From NCBI GenBank assembly GCA_002495225.1, contig DAEF01000179.1, positions 4,945 through 15,586 of the forward strand: DNA of 10,642 nucleotides, written 5' to 3'. Positions within the stretch are counted from its first letter, which is position 1. Each line of letters starts with the position of its first letter. The translations under genes were made by a program, and so were the position numbers. The notes beneath the pieces are model-generated. The model was not told where the DNA came from. It saw nothing but the letters and a program-made list of their open reading frames with translations, and did no database searches. Below are positions 1 to 5,830 of the stretch, in pieces. This stretch comes from Methanoregulaceae archaeon UBA288 (GTDB lineage: Archaea; Halobacteriota; Methanomicrobia; Methanomicrobiales; Methanospirillaceae).

Positions 1-1
1 C

Positions 2-175
2 TTCGGGCCGATCGAGGACCCCGCCGGGCTCGAACAAACGATAGAGGCGATCCCCGGGGTCGTGACCGCCGGTCTCTTTACCGGGTTTTCGGAAAAAACG
101 GTGGTGATTGTTGGAAACGACGCGGGCTGCCGCGTCGTCAGCTCTGGATCGTCGCGTCCTCGGACTGGGTGGTGA
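2..175 (+). CDS. rpiA: Ribose-5-phosphate isomerase A, C-terminal fragment (5' end outside window)
   Basis: The open frame from base 2 to a TGA at 173-175 encodes the last 57 residues of a protein. The segment DPAGLEQTIEAIPGVVTAGL followed by FTG and then VVIVG matches the C-terminal end of RpiA, where a D-P-x-x-L-E helix, an 'IPGVVexGLF' strand and a final 'VxVG' strand are characteristic. RpiA interconverts ribose 5-phosphate and ribulose 5-phosphate in the cytoplasm; in methanogens it supplies ribose for nucleotides. The catalytic residues lie upstream of the window and cannot be checked. The last 11 or so residues (SSGSSRPRTGW) go beyond the usual end of the fold and lie over the 3' end of the convergent regulator gene. 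Identification rests on a short fragment, so confidence is moderate. Confidence 0.75.
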   Translation, partial: FGPIEDPAGLEQTIEAIPGVVTAGLFTGFSEKTVVIVGNDAGCRVVSSGSSRPRTGW

Positions 176-539
176 TGGTGCGCAGGCGCTGCATGATGTC
201 GCGCTGCTTCTCCGCCTCCGCCCGCTTCTCTTCCTCGATCGCGTCGACGACCTCGCCGATCGGCAGCGAAAGCCGGTAGATCTTGACCGGGCGTCCCTTC
301 GACTCCGCCTTGGACTCCCTGCTCTCGACCCATCCCTCCTTGATCAGCCGGTGCATGGCGATCGAGACCTCGGGCTGCCGCAGATCGGTCCCGCGTTCGA
401 TCTCGCGCGACGTCGCCTCGGGGATCGAGGCGAGGTAGACGAGCACCTTGGCGATGTTCCGTTTGATCCCCAGGCTCATGAGAAGTCCAGCGAACTCCTC
501 TTCCTTCTGCGTGAAGACCATGTACTTTTCGGGCCGCAT
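138..539 (-). CDS. Winged-helix transcriptional regulator (ArsR/TrmB-like)
   Basis: This 133-residue protein is a probable DNA-binding regulator. Residues about 20-95 form a winged helix: a first helix (GIKRNIAKVLVYLA), a helix-turn-helix of the form 'ATSREIERGTDLRQPEVSIA' with the recognition helix at about 55-68, and a basic wing (ESKGRPVKIYRL). Residues about 95-122 (EEEKRAEAEKQRDIMQRL) are strongly charged and likely a dimerising helix or coiled coil. No metal-binding cysteine cluster or ligand domain is visible, so the inducer is unknown. The ATG at 537-539 is supported by GGAG six bases upstream and by an AT-rich promoter; an in-frame ATG six codons later is less well placed. It lies 67 bp downstream of the deacetylase on the same strand but has its own TATA-like box. 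Its 3' end overlaps the rpiA tail by 38 bp. Similar stand-alone winged-helix proteins are common in methanogens; targets cannot be inferred. Confidence 0.85.
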   Translation of the reverse strand: MRPEKYMVFTQKEEEFAGLLMSLGIKRNIAKVLVYLASIPEATSREIERGTDLRQPEVSIAMHRLIKEGWVESRESKAESKGRPVKIYRLSLPIGEVVDAIEEEKRAEAEKQRDIMQRLRTITTQSEDATIQS

Positions 540-606
540 GTAAATCTCCGATATATTACACTGCTTATTTTAGAAATCTCAATAAAATAAATGTATCCAT
601 TTGACG
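540..606 (-). promoter_or_regulatory. AT-rich promoter region of the winged-helix regulator gene
   Basis: This 67-bp gap is much richer in A+T than its surroundings. On the minus strand it carries ATTTATTTTATT (581-592), a good archaeal TATA box. A start about 26 bp downstream would fall near 560, giving a leader of about 20 nt that includes the Shine-Dalgarno-like GGAG before the ATG at 539. A second AT-rich stretch, TGTAATATATC (550-560), is too close to the start codon to be the main TATA box. The region also contains the end of the deacetylase transcript; its T-rich runs may serve as that terminator. Confidence 0.55.
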
Positions 607-1218
607 CTACCAGAGCGCGATATCCTTGATCACTTCAAAAATTTCGGCGTACTTCACGTTTATCTTGAACCCGTAGTACATGGCGCGTCCCTTGACGCCC
701 TCGAGCCACCAGGGGCCGTAGGTGTCGAGCTGGGTGCGGTGGGCCATGATCGCGTCGAGCTTCAGCATGATGGTGTCCGAGACGTCGACGTAATACTGCC
801 CCCGGAACGGGTTCGGGGCGATCCCGCCCGGGATCGTCTGCTCGTACATGTAGACCGAGCAGTCGTTCTTGCGCGTGGTCGCGATCACGGCGTTCGTGAC
901 TGCCGCGTGGTCCTGGTGCGAGTCGTTGTTCGAGTGGGTGTAGACGACGTCGGGCCCGAAGCCGCTGTAGATCTGGTCGAACCTCCGGACCAGCTGGCGC
1001 GAGAAGACCAGCTCGTCGGGGACGACATCCATCACGACCAGGTCGGCGCCGAGGATCGATGCCGCCTCTTCGGCCTCCTGGACCCGTTCCTCTCTCCGGT
1101 TCGGGACGGTCGCGACCACCATCAGGACCTCGTGGCCCCGGGTCGTGTACCGGGCGATCGTGCCGCCCATCCCGATCTCGAGGTCGTCGGGATGTGCGCC
1201 GAATGCAAGCACCTTCAT
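607..1218 (-). CDS. PIG-L/LmbE-family deacetylase (probable sugar N-deacetylase)
   Basis: This 203-residue cytoplasmic protein belongs to the zinc-dependent LmbE/PIG-L family, which removes N-acetyl groups from GlcNAc-containing substrates such as GlcNAc-inositol or nucleotide-sugar-derived intermediates. The signature AHPDD is at residues 8-12, with His9 and Asp12 as expected zinc ligands and Asp11 as the expected catalytic base. The second motif, SHQDH (100-104), supplies the third ligand His104. Length matches the short single-domain bacterial and archaeal members. The ATG at 1216-1218 fits the family's usual start (MKVLAFGAHPDD) and has GAGGT nine bases upstream. It is divergent from an acetyltransferase and flippase operon across a 192-bp promoter region, which suggests, by context only, a role in modifying sugars of a surface glycan or glycolipid. 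The substrate is not determinable from sequence. Confidence 0.92.
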   Translation of the reverse strand: MKVLAFGAHPDDLEIGMGGTIARYTTRGHEVLMVVATVPNRREERVQEAEEAASILGADLVVMDVVPDELVFSRQLVRRFDQIYSGFGPDVVYTHSNNDSHQDHAAVTNAVIATTRKNDCSVYMYEQTIPGGIAPNPFRGQYYVDVSDTIMLKLDAIMAHRTQLDTYGPWWLEGVKGRAMYYGFKINVKYAEIFEVIKDIALW

Positions 1219-1299
1219 GCCAGAAAAACCTCTTCGCCGTCGCCGGAAGCCCGCGGGGCCCGGCCGACCGCACGCTTCGACACCGTTGGGGCGGAGGCG

Positions 1300-1315
1300 C
1301 GATAAAGCTATATCG
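1300..1315 (-). promoter_or_regulatory. TATA-containing imperfect palindrome upstream of the deacetylase gene
   Basis: The 16-bp sequence CGATAAAGCTATATCG is palindromic at 14 of 16 positions. On the minus strand it reads CGATATAGCTTTATCG, giving a TATA-like core centred near 1308, about 90 bp from the deacetylase ATG and implying a leader of roughly 60 nt. The symmetry means it could also be an operator for a dimeric regulator between two divergent transcription units. The reading as TATA box or operator is inferred. Confidence 0.4.
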
Positions 1316-1354
1316 TCGGCCGTCCGGCGCCGATCCCGGCGCGATCCGGGGTGA

Positions 1355-1362
1355 TTTTAATA
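1355..1362 (+). promoter_or_regulatory. TATA box of the acetyltransferase-flippase operon
   Basis: TTTTAATA stands out in a GC-rich setting. Its centre is about 52 bp before the ATG at 1411, so transcription would begin near 1385 and the leader would be about 26 nt, just containing the ribosome-binding site GGAGGG at 1396-1401. This placement argues against the in-frame GTG at 1351 as a start, because that codon lies at the TATA box itself. Confidence 0.6.
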
Positions 1363-1410
1363 CCGGTTTTGGCGAATACTGATGAAACGGCCGGCGGAGG
1401 GCCCGATCAG

Positions 1411-2010
1411 ATGCCGATCAGAACGCGCGAGGACTACCGATTCTACCTCGAGGCCGACCGGGCCTCGCTCGCAATGACGCGATCGCGTCCGCGCCTCTTC
1501 GGCGACGAGATCTGGCGGTTCGAGCGGCTGCTCCGCGCGATCGAGTACTGCGGGTGCCACCCCGATTCCCTCATCTGGAAGGCGAGGAAATCCCTGCTCA
1601 TGCTCAGGTTTCACCTACTCTCGACCCGCCTCGGCTTCACGATCCCCCCGAACGTCTTCGGCCCGGGCCTCGCGATCGCGCACCGCGGCACGATCGTCGT
1701 GAACGGCGCCGCCCGCGTGGGCGCCAACTGCAGGTTGCACGTCTGCGTCAATATCGGCACCCGCGCAGGGACCGACGATCAGGTCCCTGTGATAGGCGAC
1801 AACGTCTACATCGGCCCCGGTGCCATGCTTTTCGGCCCCATCCGTATCGCCGACGGGATCGCGATCGGCGCGAACTCGGTCGTGAACAAGTCCTTCGAGG
1901 AGCCGAACATCACGGTCGCCGGCGCTCCGGCCAGGAAGATCAGCGACCGGGGGAGCGAGGGACTGCTGATACAGGGCACCGAGGCGGCGGGACGCAGACG
2001 TGAGCGCTGA
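1411..2010 (+). CDS. Serine-acetyltransferase-like hexapeptide-repeat acyltransferase
   Basis: This 199-residue protein is a left-handed beta-helix acyltransferase, probably using acetyl-CoA. Residues 1-75 are a helical N-terminal region (TREDYRFYLEADRASLAM) seen in CysE-like proteins from polysaccharide loci. Residues about 80-175 carry hexapeptide repeats (IGDNVYIGPGAMLFGPIRIA, then DGIAIGANSVV). His91 in GLAIAHRGTIVVNG matches the catalytic His of the family, and His110 lies in the next coil. The closing AGAPARKI is typical of sugar and serine O-acetyltransferases. The chosen ATG at 1411 has GGAGGG nine bases upstream; a GTG at 1351 would add 20 unconserved-looking residues and overlap the TATA box. 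The gene overlaps the flippase start by 11 nt, so an O-acetylation of a glycan precursor is more likely than cysteine synthesis. The C-terminal tail (RGSEGLLIQGTEAAGRRRER) has no repeat character. Confidence 0.88.
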   Translation: MPIRTREDYRFYLEADRASLAMTRSRPRLFGDEIWRFERLLRAIEYCGCHPDSLIWKARKSLLMLRFHLLSTRLGFTIPPNVFGPGLAIAHRGTIVVNGAARVGANCRLHVCVNIGTRAGTDDQVPVIGDNVYIGPGAMLFGPIRIADGIAIGANSVVNKSFEEPNITVAGAPARKISDRGSEGLLIQGTEAAGRRRER

Positions 2011-3514
2011 TTCGGCGCCCCTAGAGGAGTCCGGGGAGAGCCCCGCCCCCCGTTCCCACGGGCCGAACTTCTCGAAGGACGTGCTGAAACTCGTCTCGGG
2101 CACGACCTTCGCCCAGGCCCTCGTCATCATCGCCTCACCCCTCCTGACCCGGCTCTTCTCTCCCGAGGCGTTCGGCCTGCTCGCGATCTTCACCTCGATC
2201 ACGAAGGTCCTCGGCGTGGTCTCGTGCCTTCGGTACGAGTTCGCGATCATGCTCCCCGACAACGAGCGGGACGCGGTCAACCTGCTCGCGCTCTGCGTCG
2301 GGATCGTGACCGGGATCTCGCTTCTCAGCCTCCCGTTCTTCCTCGTCTTCGAGCCCGCGATCGTCTCGGCCCTGAACGCGCCCGGCCTCGCCGGCCGCCT
2401 CTGGCTCGTTTCGCCGTTCGTCTTCGTCTCCGGCCTCTTCCTCGCGCTCAACTACTGGAACTCGCGGACGCGCCGGTACGGCCGGCTCTCCGTGGCCCGG
2501 GTGCTCTCGTCGGTCGCGATCACCGGCGGGCAGCTCGCCGCGGGCGCAGCCGGGATCGGGACCGGCGGCGCGCTGATCGGGGCGAGCGCGTTCGGCCAGG
2601 GGGTCGCGACGGGCGTCCTCGGCGCCCAGATCCTCCGCGACGACCACCGGCGGTTCCGGCGCCTCTTCTCGCCCGCACGGGTGCGCTCCGTGCTCGTCCG
2701 ATACAAGCGGTTCCCGCTCTTCGACTCGTGGTCGGGCCTCCTCAACGTCTCGTCCTGGCAGCTCCCATCCCTCCTTCTGCCGATCTTCTTCTCCCCCGTC
2801 CAGGTCGGGTACTACGCGCTCGCCTTCCGGCTGATCGTGCTGCCCATGGACCTGATCGGCGGGGCCATCCAGCAGGTCTTCTTCCAGCGCGCCTCGAACG
2901 CGGAGCGTGACGGAAACCTCGCCGGTCTGACCGAGTCGGTCTTCACGGTCCTGCTCCGGATCGGCCTCTTCCCGATGCTGACCCTCTCGCTGATCGGCGA
3001 GGAGCTCTTCAGCATCGTCTTCGGCGCGGCATGGGCCGAGGCCGGGTTCTACACGCAGCTCCTGGCCGTCTGGGCCGTGGTCTGGTTCATCTCGTCCCCG
3101 CTCTCGACCATCTACATGGTCCAGGAGAAACAGGGCTTCGGCCTCCTGGTCAACGCCGCCAACTTCGTCACCAGGCTAGCGGCGCTGATCGCGGGCGGGA
3201 TGCTCGGGTCGGCCCGCATCGCGATCCTGCTCTTCGGCGTCTCCGGGATCGCGGTCTACGGCTACCTCTGTGTCCGCCTGCTCATGTTCTCGGGGATCCC
3301 GATACGCCGCACCGCGCGCCTCGTCGCCGACGCGCTGCTGCCGTTCCTCCCGGTGGGCGCGATTTTGCTCGGGCTGAAACTGGTCGGCACGCCGGTCCTG
3401 GTCCACCTGGCCCTGGGCATACTCGCCGTGATGCTCTACTTCGTCTACCTCTTCCGGTCCGACCATCAGTTCCGGGAGGTCCTGGGCGGCCTCGGCGTGC
3501 CGGGGATGCGGTGA
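2000..3514 (+). CDS. Oligosaccharide flippase / polysaccharide biosynthesis membrane protein (Wzx-like, MOP superfamily)
   Basis: This 504-residue protein is a polytopic membrane protein of the polysaccharide transporter branch of the MOP superfamily, which flips lipid-linked oligosaccharides across the cytoplasmic membrane. A polar N-terminal tail of about 25 residues precedes the first helix (LKLVSGTTFAQALVIIASPLL). The following LTRLFSPEAFGLLAIFTSI is the family's typical N-terminal signature, and the next segment (CLRYEFAIMLPDNERDAVNL) matches the usual loop. Alternating hydrophobic segments, about 12 to 14, run to the end (LALGILAVMLYFVYLF), and the length is normal. The start is a GTG that overlaps the acetyltransferase stop by 11 nt, with only weak purine context, so translation is probably coupled to the upstream gene. 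A GTG at codon 28 is an alternative but would remove only the tail. No glycosyltransferase or polymerase is nearby, so the exported glycan is unknown. Confidence 0.9.
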   Translation: MSADSAPLEESGESPAPRSHGPNFSKDVLKLVSGTTFAQALVIIASPLLTRLFSPEAFGLLAIFTSITKVLGVVSCLRYEFAIMLPDNERDAVNLLALCVGIVTGISLLSLPFFLVFEPAIVSALNAPGLAGRLWLVSPFVFVSGLFLALNYWNSRTRRYGRLSVARVLSSVAITGGQLAAGAAGIGTGGALIGASAFGQGVATGVLGAQILRDDHRRFRRLFSPARVRSVLVRYKRFPLFDSWSGLLNVSSWQLPSLLLPIFFSPVQVGYYALAFRLIVLPMDLIGGAIQQVFFQRASNAERDGNLAGLTESVFTVLLRIGLFPMLTLSLIGEELFSIVFGAAWAEAGFYTQLLAVWAVVWFISSPLSTIYMVQEKQGFGLLVNAANFVTRLAALIAGGMLGSARIAILLFGVSGIAVYGYLCVRLLMFSGIPIRRTARLVADALLPFLPVGAILLGLKLVGTPVLVHLALGILAVMLYFVYLFRSDHQFREVLGGLGVPGMR

Positions 3515-3534
3515 GCGTCCCGTCGCAGGGACGC
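3515..3534 (+). terminator. Perfect stem-loop directly after the flippase stop codon
   Basis: GCGTCCC (3515-3521) and GGGACGC (3528-3534) form a perfect 7-bp stem with a 6-nt loop, starting at the base after the TGA. No T-tract follows on the plus strand, so it is not a classic terminator. It may stabilise the mRNA 3' end or assist termination before the opposing tRNA gene. The hairpin is seen directly; its function is inferred. Confidence 0.4.
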
Positions 3535-3552
3535 GGATTCGAGAAAGAACGA

Positions 3553-3627
3553 TAGCGAGGGATGGATTTGAACCATCGATCTTCGGGTTATGAGCCCGAC
3601 GGGATCTCCTGACTACCCCACCTCGCT
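3553..3627 (-). tRNA. Initiator tRNA-Met (CAU)
   Basis: The minus strand reads from AGCGAGG (3627) to CCTCGCT plus discriminator A (3553), 75 nt, with a perfect 7-bp acceptor stem beginning with an A1:U72 pair. The anticodon stem is UCGGG/CCCGA around loop CUCAUAA, so the anticodon CAU is at 3590-3592. The run of three G:C pairs next to the loop marks it as an initiator rather than an elongator tRNA. The T arm is GATGG-TTCAAAT-CCATC. The D arm contains GGGGTAGTCAGG. The 3' CCA is not encoded (TCG follows), so it must be added after processing. No intron is present. The 3' flank on the minus strand is T-rich (TTCTTTCTC), a weak terminator. Confidence 0.97.
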
Positions 3628-3652
3628 TCGGGGTCTATCGTTTGCCGTCCGG

Positions 3653-3666
3653 TTGTAATATATCTA
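3653..3666 (-). promoter_or_regulatory. TATA box of the initiator tRNA gene
   Basis: On the minus strand this reads TAGATATATTACAA, a strong archaeal TATA box centred about 32 bp before the tRNA 5' end. This implies a short 5' leader of about 6 nt to be removed by RNase P. It is the strongest AT-rich block between the tRNA and the thioredoxin gene. Confidence 0.65.
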
Positions 3667-3698
3667 TCCGCCGAACCGAATTCACCTCGCCAGCAGCC

Positions 3699-3706
3699 AT
3701 AAATAT
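3699..3706 (+). promoter_or_regulatory. TATA box of the thioredoxin gene (leaderless)
   Basis: ATAAATAT is centred 24 bp before the A of the ATG at 3727. At the normal archaeal TATA-to-start distance, transcription begins at or next to the start codon. No Shine-Dalgarno-like sequence is present in the 20 bases before the ATG, which fits a leaderless mRNA. Confidence 0.6.
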
Positions 3707-3726
3707 CCAAACCGCACGCCCCTGTC

Positions 3727-4134
3727 ATGGACGACGAACTCGCCCGACTGCGCGAGCGGCGGATGCAGGAACTGCTCGCGGCGAAAGAAGCCAGTCCGGT
3801 TCCCGCGGCAACCGTGCTGACCGCGACGGGCCAGAACCTCGAGGTGCTGGCGACGACCCATCCCAACCTCGTGGTCGACTGCTGGGCCCCCTGGTGCGGG
3901 CCGTGCCGCCGCGTCGGGCCCGTGGTGGAGGCCCTCGCCGCCGAGTTTGCGGGTCGGATCGCCTTCGCCAAGCTCAACACCGACGAGAACCAGCATGCCG
4001 CGCGTCGGTTCGGCATCTCCGCCATCCCGACCCTGCTCCTTTTCCAGTCGGGAAGGCTCGTCGGCCAGATCACGGGCGCCTACCCGATCGACGCGATGCG
4101 GGCCGAGCTTCTCCGGCGGTTCGGCCTCCGGTAA
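3727..4134 (+). CDS. trxA: Thioredoxin with N-terminal helical extension
   Basis: This 135-residue protein is a cytoplasmic dithiol-disulfide oxidoreductase of the thioredoxin fold. The active site WCGPC is at residues 56-60 inside VVDCWAPWCGPCRR; Asp51 matches the buried Asp of thioredoxins and the cis-proline is Pro101 in AIPT. The chain after the active site follows the usual pattern (KLNTDENQHAARRFGISAIP, then LLLFQSGRLVGQI). It is about 27 residues longer than a minimal thioredoxin because of an N-terminal extension, whose MDDELARLRERRMQELLAAK is charged and almost certainly helical. That segment resembles the start of archaeal PDCD5-type DNA-binding proteins, though this is a visual similarity only. 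The start is fixed by the leaderless promoter arrangement and by charge pattern. The stop codon lies 9 bp from the 3' end of the opposing symporter gene. Confidence 0.95.
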   Translation: MDDELARLRERRMQELLAAKEASPVPAATVLTATGQNLEVLATTHPNLVVDCWAPWCGPCRRVGPVVEALAAEFAGRIAFAKLNTDENQHAARRFGISAIPTLLLFQSGRLVGQITGAYPIDAMRAELLRRFGLR

Positions 4135-4138
4135 AAAA
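4133..4138 (-). terminator. T6 terminator of the symporter operon
   Basis: On the minus strand the symporter stop codon (TAA, 4144-4146) is followed by CCCCC and then TTTTTT. A run of Ts downstream of a stop is the normal archaeal intrinsic termination signal. The tract overlaps the last two bases of the thioredoxin stop codon on the other strand, so the two convergent genes share this signal region. Confidence 0.55.
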
Positions 4139-4143
4139 GGGGG

Positions 4144-5721
4144 TTACTCGCCGGCCCCCGCCTCCGGCGCCAACGATGCCGTCCCGACGCTGAGCGCCTG
4201 CACCACGCCGATCACCACCGCCGAGAGCGGGAGCGCGATCACGATCGGGTCGATCAGGCTCCAGGGCGCGCCGAGCAGGGTCGGTACGCCGAAGAGGGCC
4301 TGCGAGATCCCGATCGGCTTCGCCTCCGCCGCGTGGACGAAGAACGTCCAGAGGAGCCACGAGAGCGTCCCGGCGAGGAAGCTCGCCTTCGCGGCCAGCG
4401 GGCTCGGACGCCTGGTCAGCACGCCGACGGCGAAGATCGGGAGAAAGGCCGCGGCGCAGAGGCCCATGAACATCGCCGTCGCCCGCGCGATGATCGACCC
4501 GGGCATCAAAAACGCGATCCCGACCGATGCGACCATCATCACCACGCAGCCGACCTGGTTCGACCGCACCGAGTGGACGCAGGCCTTCCCGCGGCTCCAG
4601 ACGTCGCAGACGAGGGCCGAGCCCATCGCGTGGAAGAGCGAGGCGAGCGTCGACATCGCGGCGGCGAGCAGGGTGAGCATGAAGACCACGATGAAGAGGT
4701 CCGGCATCGCCTGGTTGATATAGAGCGGGATGATCGAGTCGACGTTGCCCCCGGCCGCCTGGATCGCGATCTGGCCGCCCTCGCGGTAGAACCAGACGTT
4801 GGTGAGCGCGCCGACCGTGAACGCGACCCCGGTCATCATCAGCAGGAAGGGCCCGCCGGCCGCCATGGCGCGGTTGAGCGTCCGGTCGTCCTTCGCGCAC
4901 ATGAACCGCACGACCAGCTGGGGCTGGGCGAGCACGCCGATCCCGACGCCGAGCACGAGGGTCGTGATCAGCGTGTACCAGATCGGCGACCCGAGGTCCG
5001 GCATGGTCGTCCACCCCTGCATCCCCTGCGCCTCGAGGGTCTCCGGCACGAGCGGTGTCATCGCGTCGAGCGCGGCGTGTGCCGCGTTCACGCCACCGAG
5101 GTAGACATAGGTGAGCACGAGCAGGACGGTCATCCCGGCGAGCATGATGACCCCCTGGAACGCGTCCGTGTACATCACGGCGATCAGGCCGCCGTAGACG
5201 ACGTAGAGCGCGACGATCACGGCGAAGGCGAGCAGCGAGGTCGTGTACGAGACCCCGAGCGTCGTCTCGATGAACCGGGCGCCGCCGATCAGGATCGCGG
5301 CCGTGTAGAGCGGCATGCCGAGGACGATGACGATGCCCGTCCCGTACTGCATGAACGGGGAGTTGTACCGCTTGCCCATCAGGTCGGGGAAGGTGACCGC
5401 GCCGAGCTGCTGGCCGAGCCGGCGCGTCGGCCGTCCGAAGACCGCGAACGCGATCAGGATGCCGAGGCCGATGTTGAGGACCGTCAGCCAGATCAGGCCC
5501 ATGCCGAGGTTCGCGGCCTGCCCGCCGAAGCCGACGATCGCGGAGGTCGAGATGAAGGTCGCGCCGTACGAGAGGGCGATCACGACCGGGTGCTGCTTCC
5601 GGCCGGCGAGCAGGTAGTCCTCGCTCGACTTCGTCCGTCTATACCCGAGGTAGCCGAGGGCGATCGTGATCGCGAGATAGATCACGGTCGCGACGGCGAG
5701 GGTCAGGGTGTCAACTGTCAC
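4144..5721 (-). CDS. Sodium:solute symporter family transporter
   Basis: This 525-residue protein belongs to the sodium:solute symporter (SSS) family with the LeuT-like fold, importing an unknown solute with Na+ across the cytoplasmic membrane. The first helix (VATVIYLAITIALGYLGYRR) and the following SSEDYLLAGRK are standard for the family. GGLIAVMYTDAFQGVIM at about residues 176-192 matches the SSS signature seen in PutP-like proteins. LAAAMSTLASLFHAMGSAL at about 352-370 aligns with the helix that contributes Ser/Thr to the Na+ site. About 13 hydrophobic segments fit the usual topology. The start is a GTG that overlaps the preceding 39-codon gene by 11 nt, with a purine-rich AGGGGCGAG upstream, so expression is probably translationally coupled. 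The substrate cannot be assigned; proline, pantothenate or an organic acid are all possible within the family. Confidence 0.93.
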   Translation of the reverse strand: MTVDTLTLAVATVIYLAITIALGYLGYRRTKSSEDYLLAGRKQHPVVIALSYGATFISTSAIVGFGGQAANLGMGLIWLTVLNIGLGILIAFAVFGRPTRRLGQQLGAVTFPDLMGKRYNSPFMQYGTGIVIVLGMPLYTAAILIGGARFIETTLGVSYTTSLLAFAVIVALYVVYGGLIAVMYTDAFQGVIMLAGMTVLLVLTYVYLGGVNAAHAALDAMTPLVPETLEAQGMQGWTTMPDLGSPIWYTLITTLVLGVGIGVLAQPQLVVRFMCAKDDRTLNRAMAAGGPFLLMMTGVAFTVGALTNVWFYREGGQIAIQAAGGNVDSIIPLYINQAMPDLFIVVFMLTLLAAAMSTLASLFHAMGSALVCDVWSRGKACVHSVRSNQVGCVVMMVASVGIAFLMPGSIIARATAMFMGLCAAAFLPIFAVGVLTRRPSPLAAKASFLAGTLSWLLWTFFVHAAEAKPIGISQALFGVPTLLGAPWSLIDPIVIALPLSAVVIGVVQALSVGTASLAPEAGAGE

Positions 5722-5830
5722 TGGACTCGCCCCTATAGCCGTGGTAGAGTCCGTACGCGATACACGCGAGCGTAAAGCCGATGGAGAGGCCGTAGCCGAG
5801 CAGGATCTGGGGGTCGTTGATGGCGAACAT
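5711..5830 (-). CDS. Symporter small accessory protein (39 aa)
   Basis: This 39-codon gene runs from an ATG at 5828-5830 to a TGA at 5711-5713 and overlaps the symporter start by 11 nt in another frame. An excellent ribosome-binding site, GGTGAT (5838-5843), lies seven bases before the ATG. The protein begins MFAINDPQILLGYGLSIGF and continues with a single hydrophobic helix (about residues 8-28, including TLACIAYGLY) and a short polar tail ending GESSDS. This layout matches the known family of small accessory proteins encoded just before SSS symporters in methanogens: an N-terminal 'DP' motif, one transmembrane helix and a 'YG' near its end. It probably assists folding or activity of the transporter as a small second subunit, but its mechanism is not established. 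It is shorter than typical gene-calling cut-offs and so easily missed. Confidence 0.85.
   Translation of the reverse strand: MFAINDPQILLGYGLSIGFTLACIAYGLYHGYRGESSDS

Noticed and set aside
601..1305. A 234-codon plus-strand frame antisense to the deacetylase.
   Set aside because: It has no motif and mirrors the deacetylase codons; the minus strand has the complete AHPDD and HQDH motifs and a proper start.
1351..1410. GTG at 1351 as the start of the acetyltransferase (20 extra residues).
   Set aside because: The codon lies at the TATA box, lacks a ribosome-binding site, and the ATG at 1411 has GGAGGG nine bases upstream and matches the usual family start.
4333..5775. A 480-codon plus-strand frame antisense to the symporter.
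   Set aside because: It is an Arg/Asp/His-rich shadow caused by high GC codon bias; the opposite strand encodes a clear membrane transporter.
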